From Streptomyces sp. NBC_00510 (lineage in GTDB: Bacteria; Actinomycetota; Actinomycetes; Streptomycetales; Streptomycetaceae), in contig CP107851.1 in NCBI GenBank assembly GCA_036013505.1, positions 4,721,501-4,785,500 of the forward strand: a stretch of 64,000 nt of DNA. Reading direction: 5' to 3'. The translations under genes and the position numbers were made by a program. Below, in pieces: positions 24,421 through 32,934 of the stretch (the first letter of the stretch is position 1; each line of letters begins with the position of its first letter). Below the pieces are notes generated by a model, which was not told where the DNA came from, searched no databases, and was given only the letters and a program-made list of their open reading frames with translations.

Positions 24421-24984
24421 TCAGCGGAAGAAGGCGATGCCGTCGTCCGGGAGGTCCTTGAGGTCCTTGGCCCACTCGCTGGGGTTGACGACCTTCTTCA
24501 GGTGCGCCGACATGTAGGGGCGCAGCGGCACCTCGGGGGTGGCCTTCTCGCCCACCCACATCAGGTCGCTCTTGACGTAGCCGTACAGGCGCTTGCCGCC
24601 GCTGTACGGGGGCGCGTCGCCGAGCCGGGCCACGGCGTCGGTGACCAGGTCGATCTGCGGCTTGCCCTCGGCGAGCTCGCCGTACCAGATCTCGATCACG
24701 CCGTCGTCGCGGGTCATGGTGATCTCGACCTTGCGGTCCTTGTCGATCCGCCAGAAGCCCGACTCGCTCTCGAGCGGCTTCACCGGCTTGCCCTCGGCGT
24801 CCAGCACCCAGGACTTGGAGGTGTACTCCAGGAACGGCCGTCCGTCGTGGCTGAAGATCACTTCCTGCCCGAAGTTGCACTTCTCGGCGCCGGGGAAGTC
24901 GAAGACGCCCGCGCCCTCCCAGGTGCCCAGGAGGAAGGCGAGCGGGACCAGCTCGGGATGCAGGTCGGAGGGGATCTCGATCAT
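24421..24984 (-). CDS. nitrobindin-like heme/FABP-family beta-barrel protein
   Basis: This 187-residue protein has the GTWEGAG motif (G-x-W-x-G-x-G) near residue 20 and a C-terminal histidine in MSAHLKKV that matches the proximal heme ligand of nitrobindins. Such proteins bind ferric heme and may handle NO or peroxynitrite; older annotation calls them fatty-acid-binding-like. The ATG is two bases after the stop of a 35-residue membrane peptide whose end supplies the AGGGA ribosome-binding site, so translation is coupled. Confidence 0.85.
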   Translation of the reverse strand: MIEIPSDLHPELVPLAFLLGTWEGAGVFDFPGAEKCNFGQEVIFSHDGRPFLEYTSKSWVLDAEGKPVKPLESESGFWRIDKDRKVEITMTRDDGVIEIWYGELAEGKPQIDLVTDAVARLGDAPPYSGGKRLYGYVKSDLMWVGEKATPEVPLRPYMSAHLKKVVNPSEWAKDLKDLPDDGIAFFR

Positions 24985-24986
24985 GT

Positions 24987-25094
24987 TCAGCGCTGTCCCT
25001 GGTAGAGCTTCTTCACGGCCAGAGCGGAGAACGCGATGACGCCAAGGCAGACCAGGACGAGCAGGGTGTCGAAGAAGAACTCAATGGCGCTCAC
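24987..25094 (-). CDS. 35-residue single-TM membrane peptide
   Basis: The ORF starts with GTG after GAGGAG and encodes one hydrophobic helix (TLLVLVCLGVIAFSALAVKK) with a short charged C-terminus ending LYQGQR. It is positioned two bases before the nitrobindin-like gene, which implies co-translation. Function unknown; it may tether or modulate the downstream protein. Confidence 0.65.
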   Translation of the reverse strand: MSAIEFFFDTLLVLVCLGVIAFSALAVKKLYQGQR

Positions 25095-25229
25095 GAGCGT
25101 GCTCCTCGGGCAGGCGCGGACGGTCGGCGGCCCGGTGGGCCAGCTACGAGTCTAGTGGTCGGGTGCGGGCGCGGCCGCGTGAGGTCCGCTCCACGCGCCG
25201 CGCCCGCCCCCGATGTCCCGTTGCCCTCG

Positions 25230-26300
25230 TCAGCCGAGCAGCTGCGCCTGCAGCAGCACGGCCTGGTGGAACGGGACGGCCGGCTGGGTCCCGGCCTTGG
25301 AGAGCACGACCATGGCCAGGACGTCGCCGGACTGGACGTAGCCGTACCGGACGTGCTCGGCGCCGCGCGGCTTGTCCTCGTCGTAGAGGGACAGGTGCAG
25401 CTCGGAGTCGTCGAGCGACGTCGAATCCCAGTCCGTGTCGTAGTCGGCCGCCTCGGCCTTGGCGAGGGCGCCGTCGTCGATGAGCGCGTCCTTGACGTCG
25501 CTCGAGTACCCCCAGGTCGCGAACTGCAGCAGGTAGACCTCCGCGCGGGTGCCGTCGCCCATGGTCCAGGCGCGGGCGGCGATGTGCCGGAGGGTGTTCT
25601 GCTCGAGCGTCCCGGTCAGCTCCTTGCGGTCGTCCTCGCGGAAGACCTCCAGGAAGTCGCGGGTCGGCAGCCACCCGGTGGCGCCCGGGAAGGTCTTGTC
25701 GACCTTGGCCCCGGCGGGCGCCGGCAGCAGCAGGGTGCGGATGTCCGCGTAGTGCCGGCGGGGCGGGTTGTGGTCCCCGTCCAGCGGCCGGGGCGCCCCG
25801 GCCGGCAGCTTGGGCAGCTTCAGGGCGGGGTAGGTCCACCGGCCGTCGTCCGGGGTCCGCAGACCCGGGATCTCGGTCCGCTCGGGCTGCGTGACGGCGT
25901 ACGCCGCGGCCCCGCCGAGAGCCGCGAACGCCACGACGGCGGCGGTCCACCGCACGGCGGCACGCAGCCCCCTGCGCTCCCGCAGCCGCTTCCGCGGGCG
26001 GGGCGCGGCAGGCTCCGCGGAGACGGCCTCGGAGACGGCCTCGGCGGGCACGGGCTCCACCACGGCTTCCGCCGCGGAGGCGGCGTCCCCAGGCGCGGGC
26101 TCCACCGGGGCGTTCTCCGCCGACGCGGCCTCCGTCGCGGCTTCGGCGACGACGGGCTCGGCGGCCTCCGCAGGCACGGCCTCCGCCGCGTCGCCCCCGG
26201 AGGGAGCCGCCTCGGGGGCGGCGTCCGTGAGGGTCTCCTCCGCCGGGGCGGCGGCCTGCGCCGGGATCTTCACGTCGTCGCTCTGGGTCTGCTCGGTCAT
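25230..26300 (-). CDS. single-TM secreted protein of unknown function (paralogue A)
   Basis: This 356-residue protein has a long Ala/Glu/Pro-rich cytoplasmic N-terminus (about residues 1-105), a basic stretch, one TM helix (about 116-136) and an extracytoplasmic domain with DIRTLLLPAPAGAK near its start. It overlaps paralogue B by ATGA and is the last of four related genes. The shared signature is a short strand (T/R/K)LLLP-x-P followed by a mixed alpha/beta domain. I do not recognise the family; an envelope sensor or binding role is a guess from topology. Confidence 0.65.
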   Translation of the reverse strand: MTEQTQSDDVKIPAQAAAPAEETLTDAAPEAAPSGGDAAEAVPAEAAEPVVAEAATEAASAENAPVEPAPGDAASAAEAVVEPVPAEAVSEAVSAEPAAPRPRKRLRERRGLRAAVRWTAAVVAFAALGGAAAYAVTQPERTEIPGLRTPDDGRWTYPALKLPKLPAGAPRPLDGDHNPPRRHYADIRTLLLPAPAGAKVDKTFPGATGWLPTRDFLEVFREDDRKELTGTLEQNTLRHIAARAWTMGDGTRAEVYLLQFATWGYSSDVKDALIDDGALAKAEAADYDTDWDSTSLDDSELHLSLYDEDKPRGAEHVRYGYVQSGDVLAMVVLSKAGTQPAVPFHQAVLLQAQLLG

Positions 26301-27226
26301 GCGGCCTCTCCCGGGTCCTGTACGCGGTCGAGCTGCTGCTTGAACAGATCCGCGGCGTCGTCCTTCTTCAGCGGCGAGGCGCCCGAGACGGACATGCGGA
26401 TGGTCAGGTCGCCCTCGGTCGCCTCGCAGATCATGGTGTCGAGCTTCGCGCCGGGCTTCTTGGGCGGCAGGACGCAGCGCGCCTTGGCGTGGCCCTCGAT
26501 CTTCGGCCCGTTCCTGAAGACCCCGAGCGCCTTGGTGAACTCGGTGAAGAACTCGGTGCCGGCGCGCGCCGCGCGCTTGTTCTTCATCTGGACGATCTGC
26601 GTCTCGAAGACCGCCTCGCCCGACACCTCGCGGTACGTCCGCAGGCCCACGCCCTGGATGTGCAGCCCCGCCACGGCCTTGTGCAGACGGTCCCGCTGCT
26701 TCTTCGGCAGCCCGGCGAGGTCGCCCTCGAAGACGGCCACGGCCTCCTTGCCGGTGAACTCCGCGTCGTTGCCGTACTCGCCCACGTCCGGGCCCGGCAT
26801 GTACGCATCGGGCACGGGCAGCAGCAGCTTGCCGAGCGCGCCGTAGTGGCTGCCGCCGGACTGGCTGCCGTACTCGCCGGTCTTCTTCGGCTCGGGGGCC
26901 TTCCAGGTCCGCGGGCTCGCCTGCTTGACGTCGTCCTTCTGGTGCTGCAGCACGGCGACGCCGATGCCACCGCCCGCGACGACGGCGACCAGCGCGGCCG
27001 CGATGCCCAGGGCGAGGCCACGGCGGCCGCGGCGGGGCGTGGGAATGGTCTCCGGCCCGGTGGTCCCGTCCGCGGGCGGAAGCCCGGCGAGCGGTGCCGG
27101 CTGGACATCGGGCTCGACCGACTGGCCCTGGGGCTGGTCCGGCTGCGGCCCGGGCCGCGTCGCCGGGGCCTCGGGGCGGACCTCGGGCTGCGGCTCCGCG
27201 GGGACAGGGGTGTTCTCGTCGCTCAC
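26297..27226 (-). CDS. single-TM secreted protein of unknown function (paralogue B)
   Basis: This 309-residue protein has a Pro-rich cytoplasmic N-terminus, a TM helix (about residues 71-93) and an external domain containing ALGKLLLPVPDAYMPG and two cysteines (KARCVLPP, DTMICEAT) that could form a disulfide. The GTG start at 27226 overlaps the stop of paralogue C (GTGA), and the stop overlaps the start of paralogue A, so the three are translationally coupled. Function unknown. Confidence 0.65.
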   Translation of the reverse strand: MSDENTPVPAEPQPEVRPEAPATRPGPQPDQPQGQSVEPDVQPAPLAGLPPADGTTGPETIPTPRRGRRGLALGIAAALVAVVAGGGIGVAVLQHQKDDVKQASPRTWKAPEPKKTGEYGSQSGGSHYGALGKLLLPVPDAYMPGPDVGEYGNDAEFTGKEAVAVFEGDLAGLPKKQRDRLHKAVAGLHIQGVGLRTYREVSGEAVFETQIVQMKNKRAARAGTEFFTEFTKALGVFRNGPKIEGHAKARCVLPPKKPGAKLDTMICEATEGDLTIRMSVSGASPLKKDDAADLFKQQLDRVQDPGEAA

Positions 27227-28029
27227 AGCCGCTCCCACTGCCGCTCGGCCAGGGACATGATGGTGGACTTCTTGATCGGCCGGTCCGAGTGCACCCAGAT
27301 GTCCATCATGACCGTGCCCTTGCGGGCCAGGGCGCGCGCCGTGTACAGGGGCAGATAGCCCGGCTTCGTCCAGGGCTTGGAGTACACCCACGCCCTGCCG
27401 TCGAAGGCGCCGGGGACGGCCGTCCCCTTGTTGCCCGCGTACTTCTTCCCGGCCATGTAGCTCTGCTGTCCGTCAAGCATCTCGTCGGTGAAGGTGTCCG
27501 CCTCGTCGCGGAACTGGATCAGGCGGACCTCGGTGGTGACGGCCGTGGCGTAGCCACCGGTCCGCCACATGGAGACGGCCGCCCTCCGGAAGTCGTTGCC
27601 GTTCAGCTCGCTGAACATGCCGTCCGGTTCCTCGAAGGTGTCGGCGTAGTCGTACAGCGAGAGCCAATGGTCGGCGCCGTACGTGCCGTCGAGGTCCTTG
27701 GCGCCCTTCGGCTTCTTCACCAGCAGCTTGCGCAGGTCCCCGTCGTACTTGGCCAGCGTGTCCTCGGTCGCCGCGAGCGGCTTCGCCGCGGGGGCGGCGC
27801 CCTTGGGCTGCGGGAGCTTCGACTGGGCGAGCGGGGGGAGCGGCGTCTCGGGGCGGTCGTACTGGATCTGGTACCCGGCGCCGGCGCCCGCGAGGACGCC
27901 GAGGACCGCCGCGCAGGCGATCAGCAGGGTGGTCCGGCCGCGTCTGCGCGGCGGGCGGACGGGGGGCCCGTCCGGAACAGGGGTGTCCTGTTCCGGGACG
28001 GGGGTGTCCTGGGACAAAGGGTTCTCCAC
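27223..28029 (-). CDS. single-TM secreted protein of unknown function (paralogue C)
   Basis: This 268-residue protein has a short Pro-rich N-terminus, a basic RRRGR stop, a TM helix (about residues 34-53) and an external domain with DLRKLLVKKPKGAKD and a C-terminal WVHSDRPIKKSTIMSLAE segment. It lies 61 bases after the frameshifted paralogue D and overlaps paralogue B. Function unknown. Confidence 0.65.
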   Translation of the reverse strand: MENPLSQDTPVPEQDTPVPDGPPVRPPRRRGRTTLLIACAAVLGVLAGAGAGYQIQYDRPETPLPPLAQSKLPQPKGAAPAAKPLAATEDTLAKYDGDLRKLLVKKPKGAKDLDGTYGADHWLSLYDYADTFEEPDGMFSELNGNDFRRAAVSMWRTGGYATAVTTEVRLIQFRDEADTFTDEMLDGQQSYMAGKKYAGNKGTAVPGAFDGRAWVYSKPWTKPGYLPLYTARALARKGTVMMDIWVHSDRPIKKSTIMSLAERQWERL

Positions 28030-28090
28030 TGGGGTGTCCGTGGGTGGGCGCGGCCGGCGCGCGGGCCGGCCGGTGACTTCGGTGTGCGGC

Positions 28091-28853
28091 TCAGCGGCCG
28101 GTCTTCAGGCGCCGGTACTGCTGGTCGAGGAGCCGGGCGAGCAGGGCCTTGCCCGGGGGTCTTCGCCCCGGTGACCGAGAGGGTCAGGTGCACGTCGCCC
28201 TGGTGGGACAGGACGATCACCGAGCCGGTGCTCTCGGCGGAGGAGGACGACAGCCGGTAGGCCTTGGCGGGGCTGCCCGACGAAGGGAGCGTGATCCGCG
28301 TGCCCTGGTAGTAGAAGGCGTTGTAGTAGCCGGTGGCGGAGCCGGCGCTCGCGAAGCGGACGAGCTGCGCGGAGACCTCGTACTCGCCGTCGCCGGTGAG
28401 GTAGGTCCGCTGGGCCGCCGCCTTGAAGCCGTAGGTGGCCAGGGCCTGCTTCACGTCGGCGGAGTCGGCGACCTCGGAACGGGAGAGATCGGTGCCCTCC
28501 TCGTCGCCGTAGACCTCGGCGTCCGCGGGCGGGACGAGCAGGAAGTAGCGCAGGTCGCCGCGGTGCTTCCCGTCGTCCACGGAGCCCTTGAGGGTGCCGG
28601 CGGGCGAGGGCGCCGCCGTCGCGCCGCGGCTCGGGGACGCCGTCGGTGACGGCGTCGCGGGGTCCGTCGTCTCCGGACTCCGGCTGCTCGGCTCGGCCCC
28701 GCCCGGCGACGCGGACGCGGTCGACGAGGACGCGGTCGACGAGGACGAGGAGCCGAACGCCACGACGGCCCCCGCGGTCAATGTCGCGAGCACAACAAGT
28801 CCGACGATCGTGGCGATCACGACGCCGGTACGCGAATCGGTACGCGCTTCCAC
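28091..28853 (-). CDS. single-TM secreted protein of unknown function (paralogue D), apparent frameshift near the 3' end
   Basis: The N-terminus has a TM helix (about residues 10-33), a Ser/Thr/Pro linker and an external domain with DLRYFLLVPPADAEV, matching the other three paralogues. After TLSVTGAKTP the reading frame turns into a Pro/Arg-rich sequence that runs into the next gene. In the other frame the sequence continues GKALLARLLDQQYRRLKTGR and stops at 28091, which looks like the true C-terminus. One extra base in the G-run at 28155-28159 explains the shift. The span given assumes the restored frame (253 residues). It may be a sequencing error, a phase-variable tract or a decaying gene. 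Confidence 0.6.
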
Positions 28854-28980
28854 AAGCCCCCCCGGGCAGAAATCCGCGGCCGGCGCGCTGATCGCACCTA
28901 CGCGGCGAACGCATTATGCCGAGCGCTGGTAAACGCTCCCAATGTTTTTCCTGTGAGACGGGCCACCCTAAGGTATGACC

Positions 28981-29343
28981 ATGGCGAAGAAGCTCGTGAT
29001 CAAGGTAACCGCAGGTGCGGACGCTCCCGAACGGTGCTCCCAGGCGTTCACGGTGGCGGCGGTGGCGGTCGCCAGCGGCGTCGAGGTGTCGCTCTGGCTG
29101 ACCGGCGAGTCCTCGTGGTTCGCGCTGCCGGGACGGGCCGCGGAGTTCGAGCTGCCGCACGCCGCGCCGCTGCCCGAGCTGATCGAGGGGATCCTGGCGG
29201 GCGGCCGGATCACGCTGTGCACGCAGTGCGCGGCGCGCCGGGACATCACGGAGAAGGACGTGCTGGACGGAATCCGGATCGCCGGTGCGCAGGTCTTCGT
29301 CAGCGAGGCCATGGCCGACGGCACGCAGGCACTCGTCTACTGA
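28981..29343 (+). CDS. DsrE/DsrF-like sulfur-relay protein
   Basis: This 120-residue protein has the DsrE fold pattern with VSLWLTGESSWFALPG and a CTQC pair (LCTQCAARRDI) near the C-terminus where persulfide-carrying cysteines occur in the family. A role in sulfur transfer is supported by family and by nearby DUF1416 and cysA. The ATG at 28981 is six bases after TAAGGT (28969-28974), suggesting a leaderless transcript; an in-frame ATG at 28975 lies within that spacer and is the alternative. Confidence 0.8.
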   Translation: MAKKLVIKVTAGADAPERCSQAFTVAAVAVASGVEVSLWLTGESSWFALPGRAAEFELPHAAPLPELIEGILAGGRITLCTQCAARRDITEKDVLDGIRIAGAQVFVSEAMADGTQALVY

Positions 29344-29378
29344 GCCCGGCCGGCCCGGCTCAGGGGCGCGCGGGCGCG

Positions 29379-29648
29379 TCAGCGCTGGTCGCGGTGGTCG
29401 TCGCGGCGGTCCAGCTCGCGCCACCACTCGTCGGACTTGGGGTCTCCGGTCTCGTCCCACCAGTGCTCGTCCGGGCCCCTGCGGTTCGCCACGACGGCGG
29501 CTATCGGCGGGATGACCATGGCCACCACGCACATCCCCACGGCCACCGGCACCGACCACAGGCGCACGAGGCTCCACGCCAGGACGAAGAGCAGCACGCA
29601 ACTGCCCATCATGGCGTAATACCAGCGACGACGCCGCCTCGTGGACAC
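29379..29648 (-). CDS. DUF3099 family membrane protein
   Basis: This 89-residue protein begins with a poly-Arg patch, has two closely spaced TM helices (about residues 11-30 and 34-53) and ends in the conserved Trp/Asp/Glu-rich tail (HWWDETGDPKSDEWWRELD) typical of DUF3099 in actinobacteria. The GTG at 29648 was chosen because the family starts just before the Arg patch; an ATG pair slightly downstream is an alternative. Function unknown. Confidence 0.75.
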   Translation of the reverse strand: MSTRRRRRWYYAMMGSCVLLFVLAWSLVRLWSVPVAVGMCVVAMVIPPIAAVVANRRGPDEHWWDETGDPKSDEWWRELDRRDDHRDQR

Positions 29649-29734
29649 CCTTCCACGGTACGACCCGAAGGGCCGCACTCCCAGTCGGTGGCCCGGTGGG
29701 ATTGCGGCCCTTCGTCGTACGCGCGGTCGCCGGG

Positions 29735-30025
29735 TCAGACGGCGATGGCGACCTCGGTGAGGTCGCCCTGCTGGGCCACGACGGAACGGTCCACCGTCGC
29801 GCCCGGCACGAGGGCGCGCAGCGTCCACGAGCCCGGGGCCGCGAAGAAGCGGAACTGGCCGGTCGCCGAGGTCGGGACCTCGGCCGTGAACTCGCCGCCG
29901 CCGTCCAGCAGCCGGACGTAGCCGGTCACCGGCTCGCCGTCGCGGGTCACGGAACCCTGGATGATCGTCTCGGTCGCCACGTCGATGCCGGCCAGGTCCG
30001 GGCCGCCGGTCTTCGCTCCACACAT
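29735..30025 (-). CDS. DUF1416 protein, partner of the sulfurtransferase
   Basis: This 96-residue protein starts MCGAKTGGPDLAGIDVATET, the conserved opening of DUF1416, and continues as a small beta-sandwich (GSVTRDGEPVTGYVRLLDG). Genes of this family almost always follow cysA-type thiosulfate sulfurtransferases in actinomycetes, as here (34 bases after cysA). The early cysteine could accept sulfur, which is inference. No enzymatic activity is known. Confidence 0.82.
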   Translation of the reverse strand: MCGAKTGGPDLAGIDVATETIIQGSVTRDGEPVTGYVRLLDGGGEFTAEVPTSATGQFRFFAAPGSWTLRALVPGATVDRSVVAQQGDLTEVAIAV

Positions 30026-30059
30026 GGTGCTGTTCCTCCGGGTCGGGGGTCTGGGGGGC

Positions 30060-30905
30060 TTACTTGGCGGCGCCGAGCTCGATCGGCACGCCGACGAGGG
30101 AGCCGTACTCGGTCCAGGAACCGTCGTAGTTCTTGACGTTGGGCTGGCCGAGCAGCTCGTGCAGCACGAACCAGGTGTGCGCGGAGCGCTCGCCGATGCG
30201 GCAGTAGGCGATGGTGTCCTTGGTCAGGTCCACGCCCTCGCCCTCGTACAGCTCCTTGAGCTCGTCGTCCGACTTGAAGGTGCCGTCGTCGTTGGCCGAC
30301 TTCGACCACGGGATGTTGCGGGCGGTCGGGATGTGGCCGGGGCGCTGCGACTGCTCTTGCGGCAGGTGCGCCGGGGCGAGCAGCTTGCCGGAGAACTCGT
30401 CGGGCGAGCGGACGTCGACGAGGTTGAGGCTGCCGATGGCGGCGACCGCGTCGTCGCGGAAGGCGCGGATCGAGGCGTCCTGGGCCTGGGCCGTGTACTG
30501 CGTGGCCGGGCGGACGGGCACCTCGGAGCCGTCGACCAGGTCGCGGGAGTCCAGCTCCCACTTCTTGCGGCCGCCGTCGAGGAGCTTGACGTCCTGGTGG
30601 CCGTAGAGCTTGAAGTACCAGTAGGCGTAGGACGCGAACCAGTTGTTGTTGCCGCCGTAGAGCACGACGGTGTCGTCGTTGGCGATGCCCTTCTCCGACA
30701 GCAGCTTCTCGAAGCCGGCCTGGTCGACGAAGTCGCGGCGCACCGGGTCCTGGAGGTCGGTCTTCCAGTCGATCCGGACGGCGTTCTTGATGTGGTTCTT
30801 GTCGTACGCCGACGTGTCCTCGTCGACCTCGACGATGACCACCTTCGGGTCGTCGATCCGGGCCTGGACCCAGTCGGCGTCCACCAGGACGTCACTGCGG
30901 CTCAT
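30060..30905 (-). CDS. cysA: thiosulfate sulfurtransferase (rhodanese, CysA/SseC type)
   Basis: This enzyme moves sulfane sulfur from thiosulfate to an acceptor. The 281-residue protein has two rhodanese domains; the C-terminal one holds the active cysteine in YCRIGERSAHTW (about Cys235), while the N-terminal one lacks it, as in the family. The ATG at 30905 follows GGAGGAGA. A conserved-looking leader peptide with two cysteines lies 143 bases upstream on the same transcript, so expression may respond to cysteine supply. Confidence 0.9.
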   Translation of the reverse strand: MSRSDVLVDADWVQARIDDPKVVIVEVDEDTSAYDKNHIKNAVRIDWKTDLQDPVRRDFVDQAGFEKLLSEKGIANDDTVVLYGGNNNWFASYAYWYFKLYGHQDVKLLDGGRKKWELDSRDLVDGSEVPVRPATQYTAQAQDASIRAFRDDAVAAIGSLNLVDVRSPDEFSGKLLAPAHLPQEQSQRPGHIPTARNIPWSKSANDDGTFKSDDELKELYEGEGVDLTKDTIAYCRIGERSAHTWFVLHELLGQPNVKNYDGSWTEYGSLVGVPIELGAAK

Positions 30906-31023
30906 TGCTGTCTCCTCCGGGGCAGTTGCGGATGTCTCGGCGCACGGACGGGTGCGCACAGGTGCCGGGGCGCTGCACGGGCGCGTCGCGGCTTTTGCGC
31001 GGGGAAGGGCGGGGCTGCGTGCG

Positions 31024-31040
31024 GCGCCGGAAGACGGCGC
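31024..31040 (-). promoter_or_regulatory. hairpin between leader peptide and cysA
   Basis: Six-base perfect arms GCGCCG and CGGCGC flank a five-base loop, nine bases after the leader-peptide stop. Together with the adjacent GGGGCCCC palindrome it could form alternative RNA structures in an attenuator. Confidence 0.35.
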
Positions 31041-31048
31041 GGGGGCCC

Positions 31049-31129
31049 CTACGGGATGCGACAGAGCATGGCGGCGACACGGCACAGGTCGACTGCCCGC
31101 CGCTTCGTGAGATCCGCCTGTCGCTTCAT
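31049..31129 (-). CDS. cysteine-containing leader peptide upstream of cysA
   Basis: A 26-codon ORF (MKRQADLTKRRAVDLCRVAA, then MLCRIP and TAG) lies in the cysA 5' leader. The VDLCRVA-x-LCR core matches the short putative leader peptides I know from actinobacterial sulfur and cysteine genes, where ribosome stalling at Cys codons is thought to tune downstream expression. It ends 143 bases before cysA. The rest of the 383-base gap between cysA and the LmeA-like gene shows no other gene. Confidence 0.6.
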   Translation of the reverse strand: MKRQADLTKRRAVDLCRVAAMLCRIP

Positions 31130-31289
31130 GGGCTCGATCGTAGGGAAGGGGACCGGCCGATGTCACCGGCGGTCCGCATCCCGAGATGAGATTGTCCGCA
31201 CTACGAGATGAACATCAGGTGCCGGGCGGCCGCGCGGCCGCCCCGCCCCCGCCTGGTGCCGCCCCGACTGCGGAGCGGACACCCTCGTC

Positions 31290-32003
31290 TCACTGGGCGA
31301 GAACGACCTTCTTGCCCGTCGCCGCGATGCTGATGCCGTCGGCGTTCACGGTCACCGACGTGAGCTCGATGCCCTCCGGCAGGCCCGACAGCGCACGGGT
31401 GAAGTCGATCCGCTCGCGGACCAGGTCCTCCACGACCGGGGGCAGCGAGTCCAGGTCCGGTATCTTGCCCGCGCTCAGCTTGATGCTGTCCTTGCCGGCC
31501 AGGCTGATCCCGCTCACCACGCTGCGCTTGATCGAGCCGACCGGGGTGGAGACCTCGACCCCCACCTTGATCTGGCCCTTGCCGTCCGCCGAGGTGCCCC
31601 CGTAGCCGATGGTCACGCCGCTCGGGGCGGCCTTGGCGAAGTCCTCGTAGCTGACGAGGGCGGTGCCCTCGGCGGTGTCGGCGACCGCGCTGCTGAAGCC
31701 GCTGCCCAGGTCCACCCCGTGCAGGTCGGCCTGGAAGCGGGTGACGCGCAGCGTCTGCCCGCCGGTGCCGGCGGCCTGCACGCCGTCCGCCGTCACCGCG
31801 ACGTCGTCCAGCTTCTTGACCAGCACCTGCGTGAGGAACGGGAAGCCCTTGATGTCGATCCCCGGCGGGGAGGTCAGCCCCAGCGTCGTCTTCGCCCGGT
31901 CCGCCGCCTCGGACTCCGCGAAGTGCACGGCGATCCGGTCCGCCGCGACGAACAGGCCGCCGAGGAGCACGACGAGGACGAGCAGGACCTTCAGAGCGCG
32001 CAT
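31290..32003 (-). CDS. DUF2993 (LmeA-like) envelope lipid-binding protein
   Basis: This 237-residue protein has an N-terminal TM or uncleaved signal (about residues 4-21) and the DUF2993 pattern: PGIDIKGFPFLTQVLVKKLD, then repeated amphipathic strands. In mycobacteria the family member LmeA binds phospholipids and supports lipomannan elongation. In Streptomyces a lipid-binding or envelope role is inferred. The start ATG follows a stretch with GGGGG a few bases upstream. Confidence 0.78.
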   Translation of the reverse strand: MRALKVLLVLVVLLGGLFVAADRIAVHFAESEAADRAKTTLGLTSPPGIDIKGFPFLTQVLVKKLDDVAVTADGVQAAGTGGQTLRVTRFQADLHGVDLGSGFSSAVADTAEGTALVSYEDFAKAAPSGVTIGYGGTSADGKGQIKVGVEVSTPVGSIKRSVVSGISLAGKDSIKLSAGKIPDLDSLPPVVEDLVRERIDFTRALSGLPEGIELTSVTVNADGISIAATGKKVVLAQ

Positions 32004-32048
32004 CGGACAACCCCCGAGTCGGTGTTCGGACCGACCCTAGTCGGTGTG

Positions 32049-32930
32049 TCAGCCCAGCAGGGCCCGGGCCATGACGTAGACGCCCGGCGCCGCGGCGGTC
32101 AGCGGCAGCGCCACACCCGCCGTGAAGTGGACGAACCGGGACGGGAAGTCGTAGCTGGCCACCCGCAGGCCGATCAGCGCGCACACCCCGGCGGCCAGCG
32201 CGACCAGGGCCGCGTCGGAGGTCTCCAGCCGTCCGAGGGCGATGCCGCTGCCGGTGGCGGCTGCGAGCGCCACGGCCACGGAGACGACGCCGGGCAGCGG
32301 GATCGCCCGGGCGAGCGTCGCGACGGCGACCGCGATCACCGCGGTCACCACGGCGTCGGTGCCCCGCGGGTCCGCCGTGGTCGCCAGGAACCCGGTGGCC
32401 AGGATCGTGATCAGCGTCGAGGCGGTGGTCGCGGTCAGCGAGGAGAGCCGCTCCTCGGGACTGCCGCGGTGGCGCAGCTGCAGGACGAGGACGAGCAGCA
32501 GCCAGACGCCGAGGGTGCCCACGATCACCGCCGGGGCGTTGTCCGCCCCGGCGATCAGCACCGCGGCCTCGGCGGTGACGCCCGCCAGGAAGGCCAGCAC
32601 GATGCCCTGCCTCGCCGGCCACATGCCGTTCAGCCGGAACCAGCCGGCCGCGGTGACCGCCTGCAGCACCACGCCCGCGGCGGCGAGCGCGGGGCGGCCC
32701 AGCAGCGCCCCGCCGGCCAGCAGCAGGGCCAGGGCGGTCGTGACGAGGGCGGGCTGCATGCCGGGGGCGATGATCGGCGAGCCGGTGCGGGACGCCTGCC
32801 GGCGCCGGGCGGCGCGACCGCCGTCCGGGGGCGGCTGCGGGGCGCCCCCGACGGGCGGGAGGACGGCGGTGGCGTCGTGCGCGGGCATCGCGCCCGCGCC
32901 GCGGTCGTACCAGTCGTGGTTGTCGGTCAC
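32049..32930 (-). CDS. polytopic membrane protein of unknown function
   Basis: This 293-residue protein has a polar N-terminus (about residues 1-55, Pro/Arg-rich) and seven or eight hydrophobic segments thereafter. No transporter motif is apparent. The GTG at 32930 lies four bases after the MoaD-like stop and is preceded by GGAGG, so both are in one operon. Function unknown. Confidence 0.72.
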   Translation of the reverse strand: MTDNHDWYDRGAGAMPAHDATAVLPPVGGAPQPPPDGGRAARRRQASRTGSPIIAPGMQPALVTTALALLLAGGALLGRPALAAAGVVLQAVTAAGWFRLNGMWPARQGIVLAFLAGVTAEAAVLIAGADNAPAVIVGTLGVWLLLVLVLQLRHRGSPEERLSSLTATTASTLITILATGFLATTADPRGTDAVVTAVIAVAVATLARAIPLPGVVSVAVALAAATGSGIALGRLETSDAALVALAAGVCALIGLRVASYDFPSRFVHFTAGVALPLTAAAPGVYVMARALLG

Positions 32931-32934
32931 GTGC

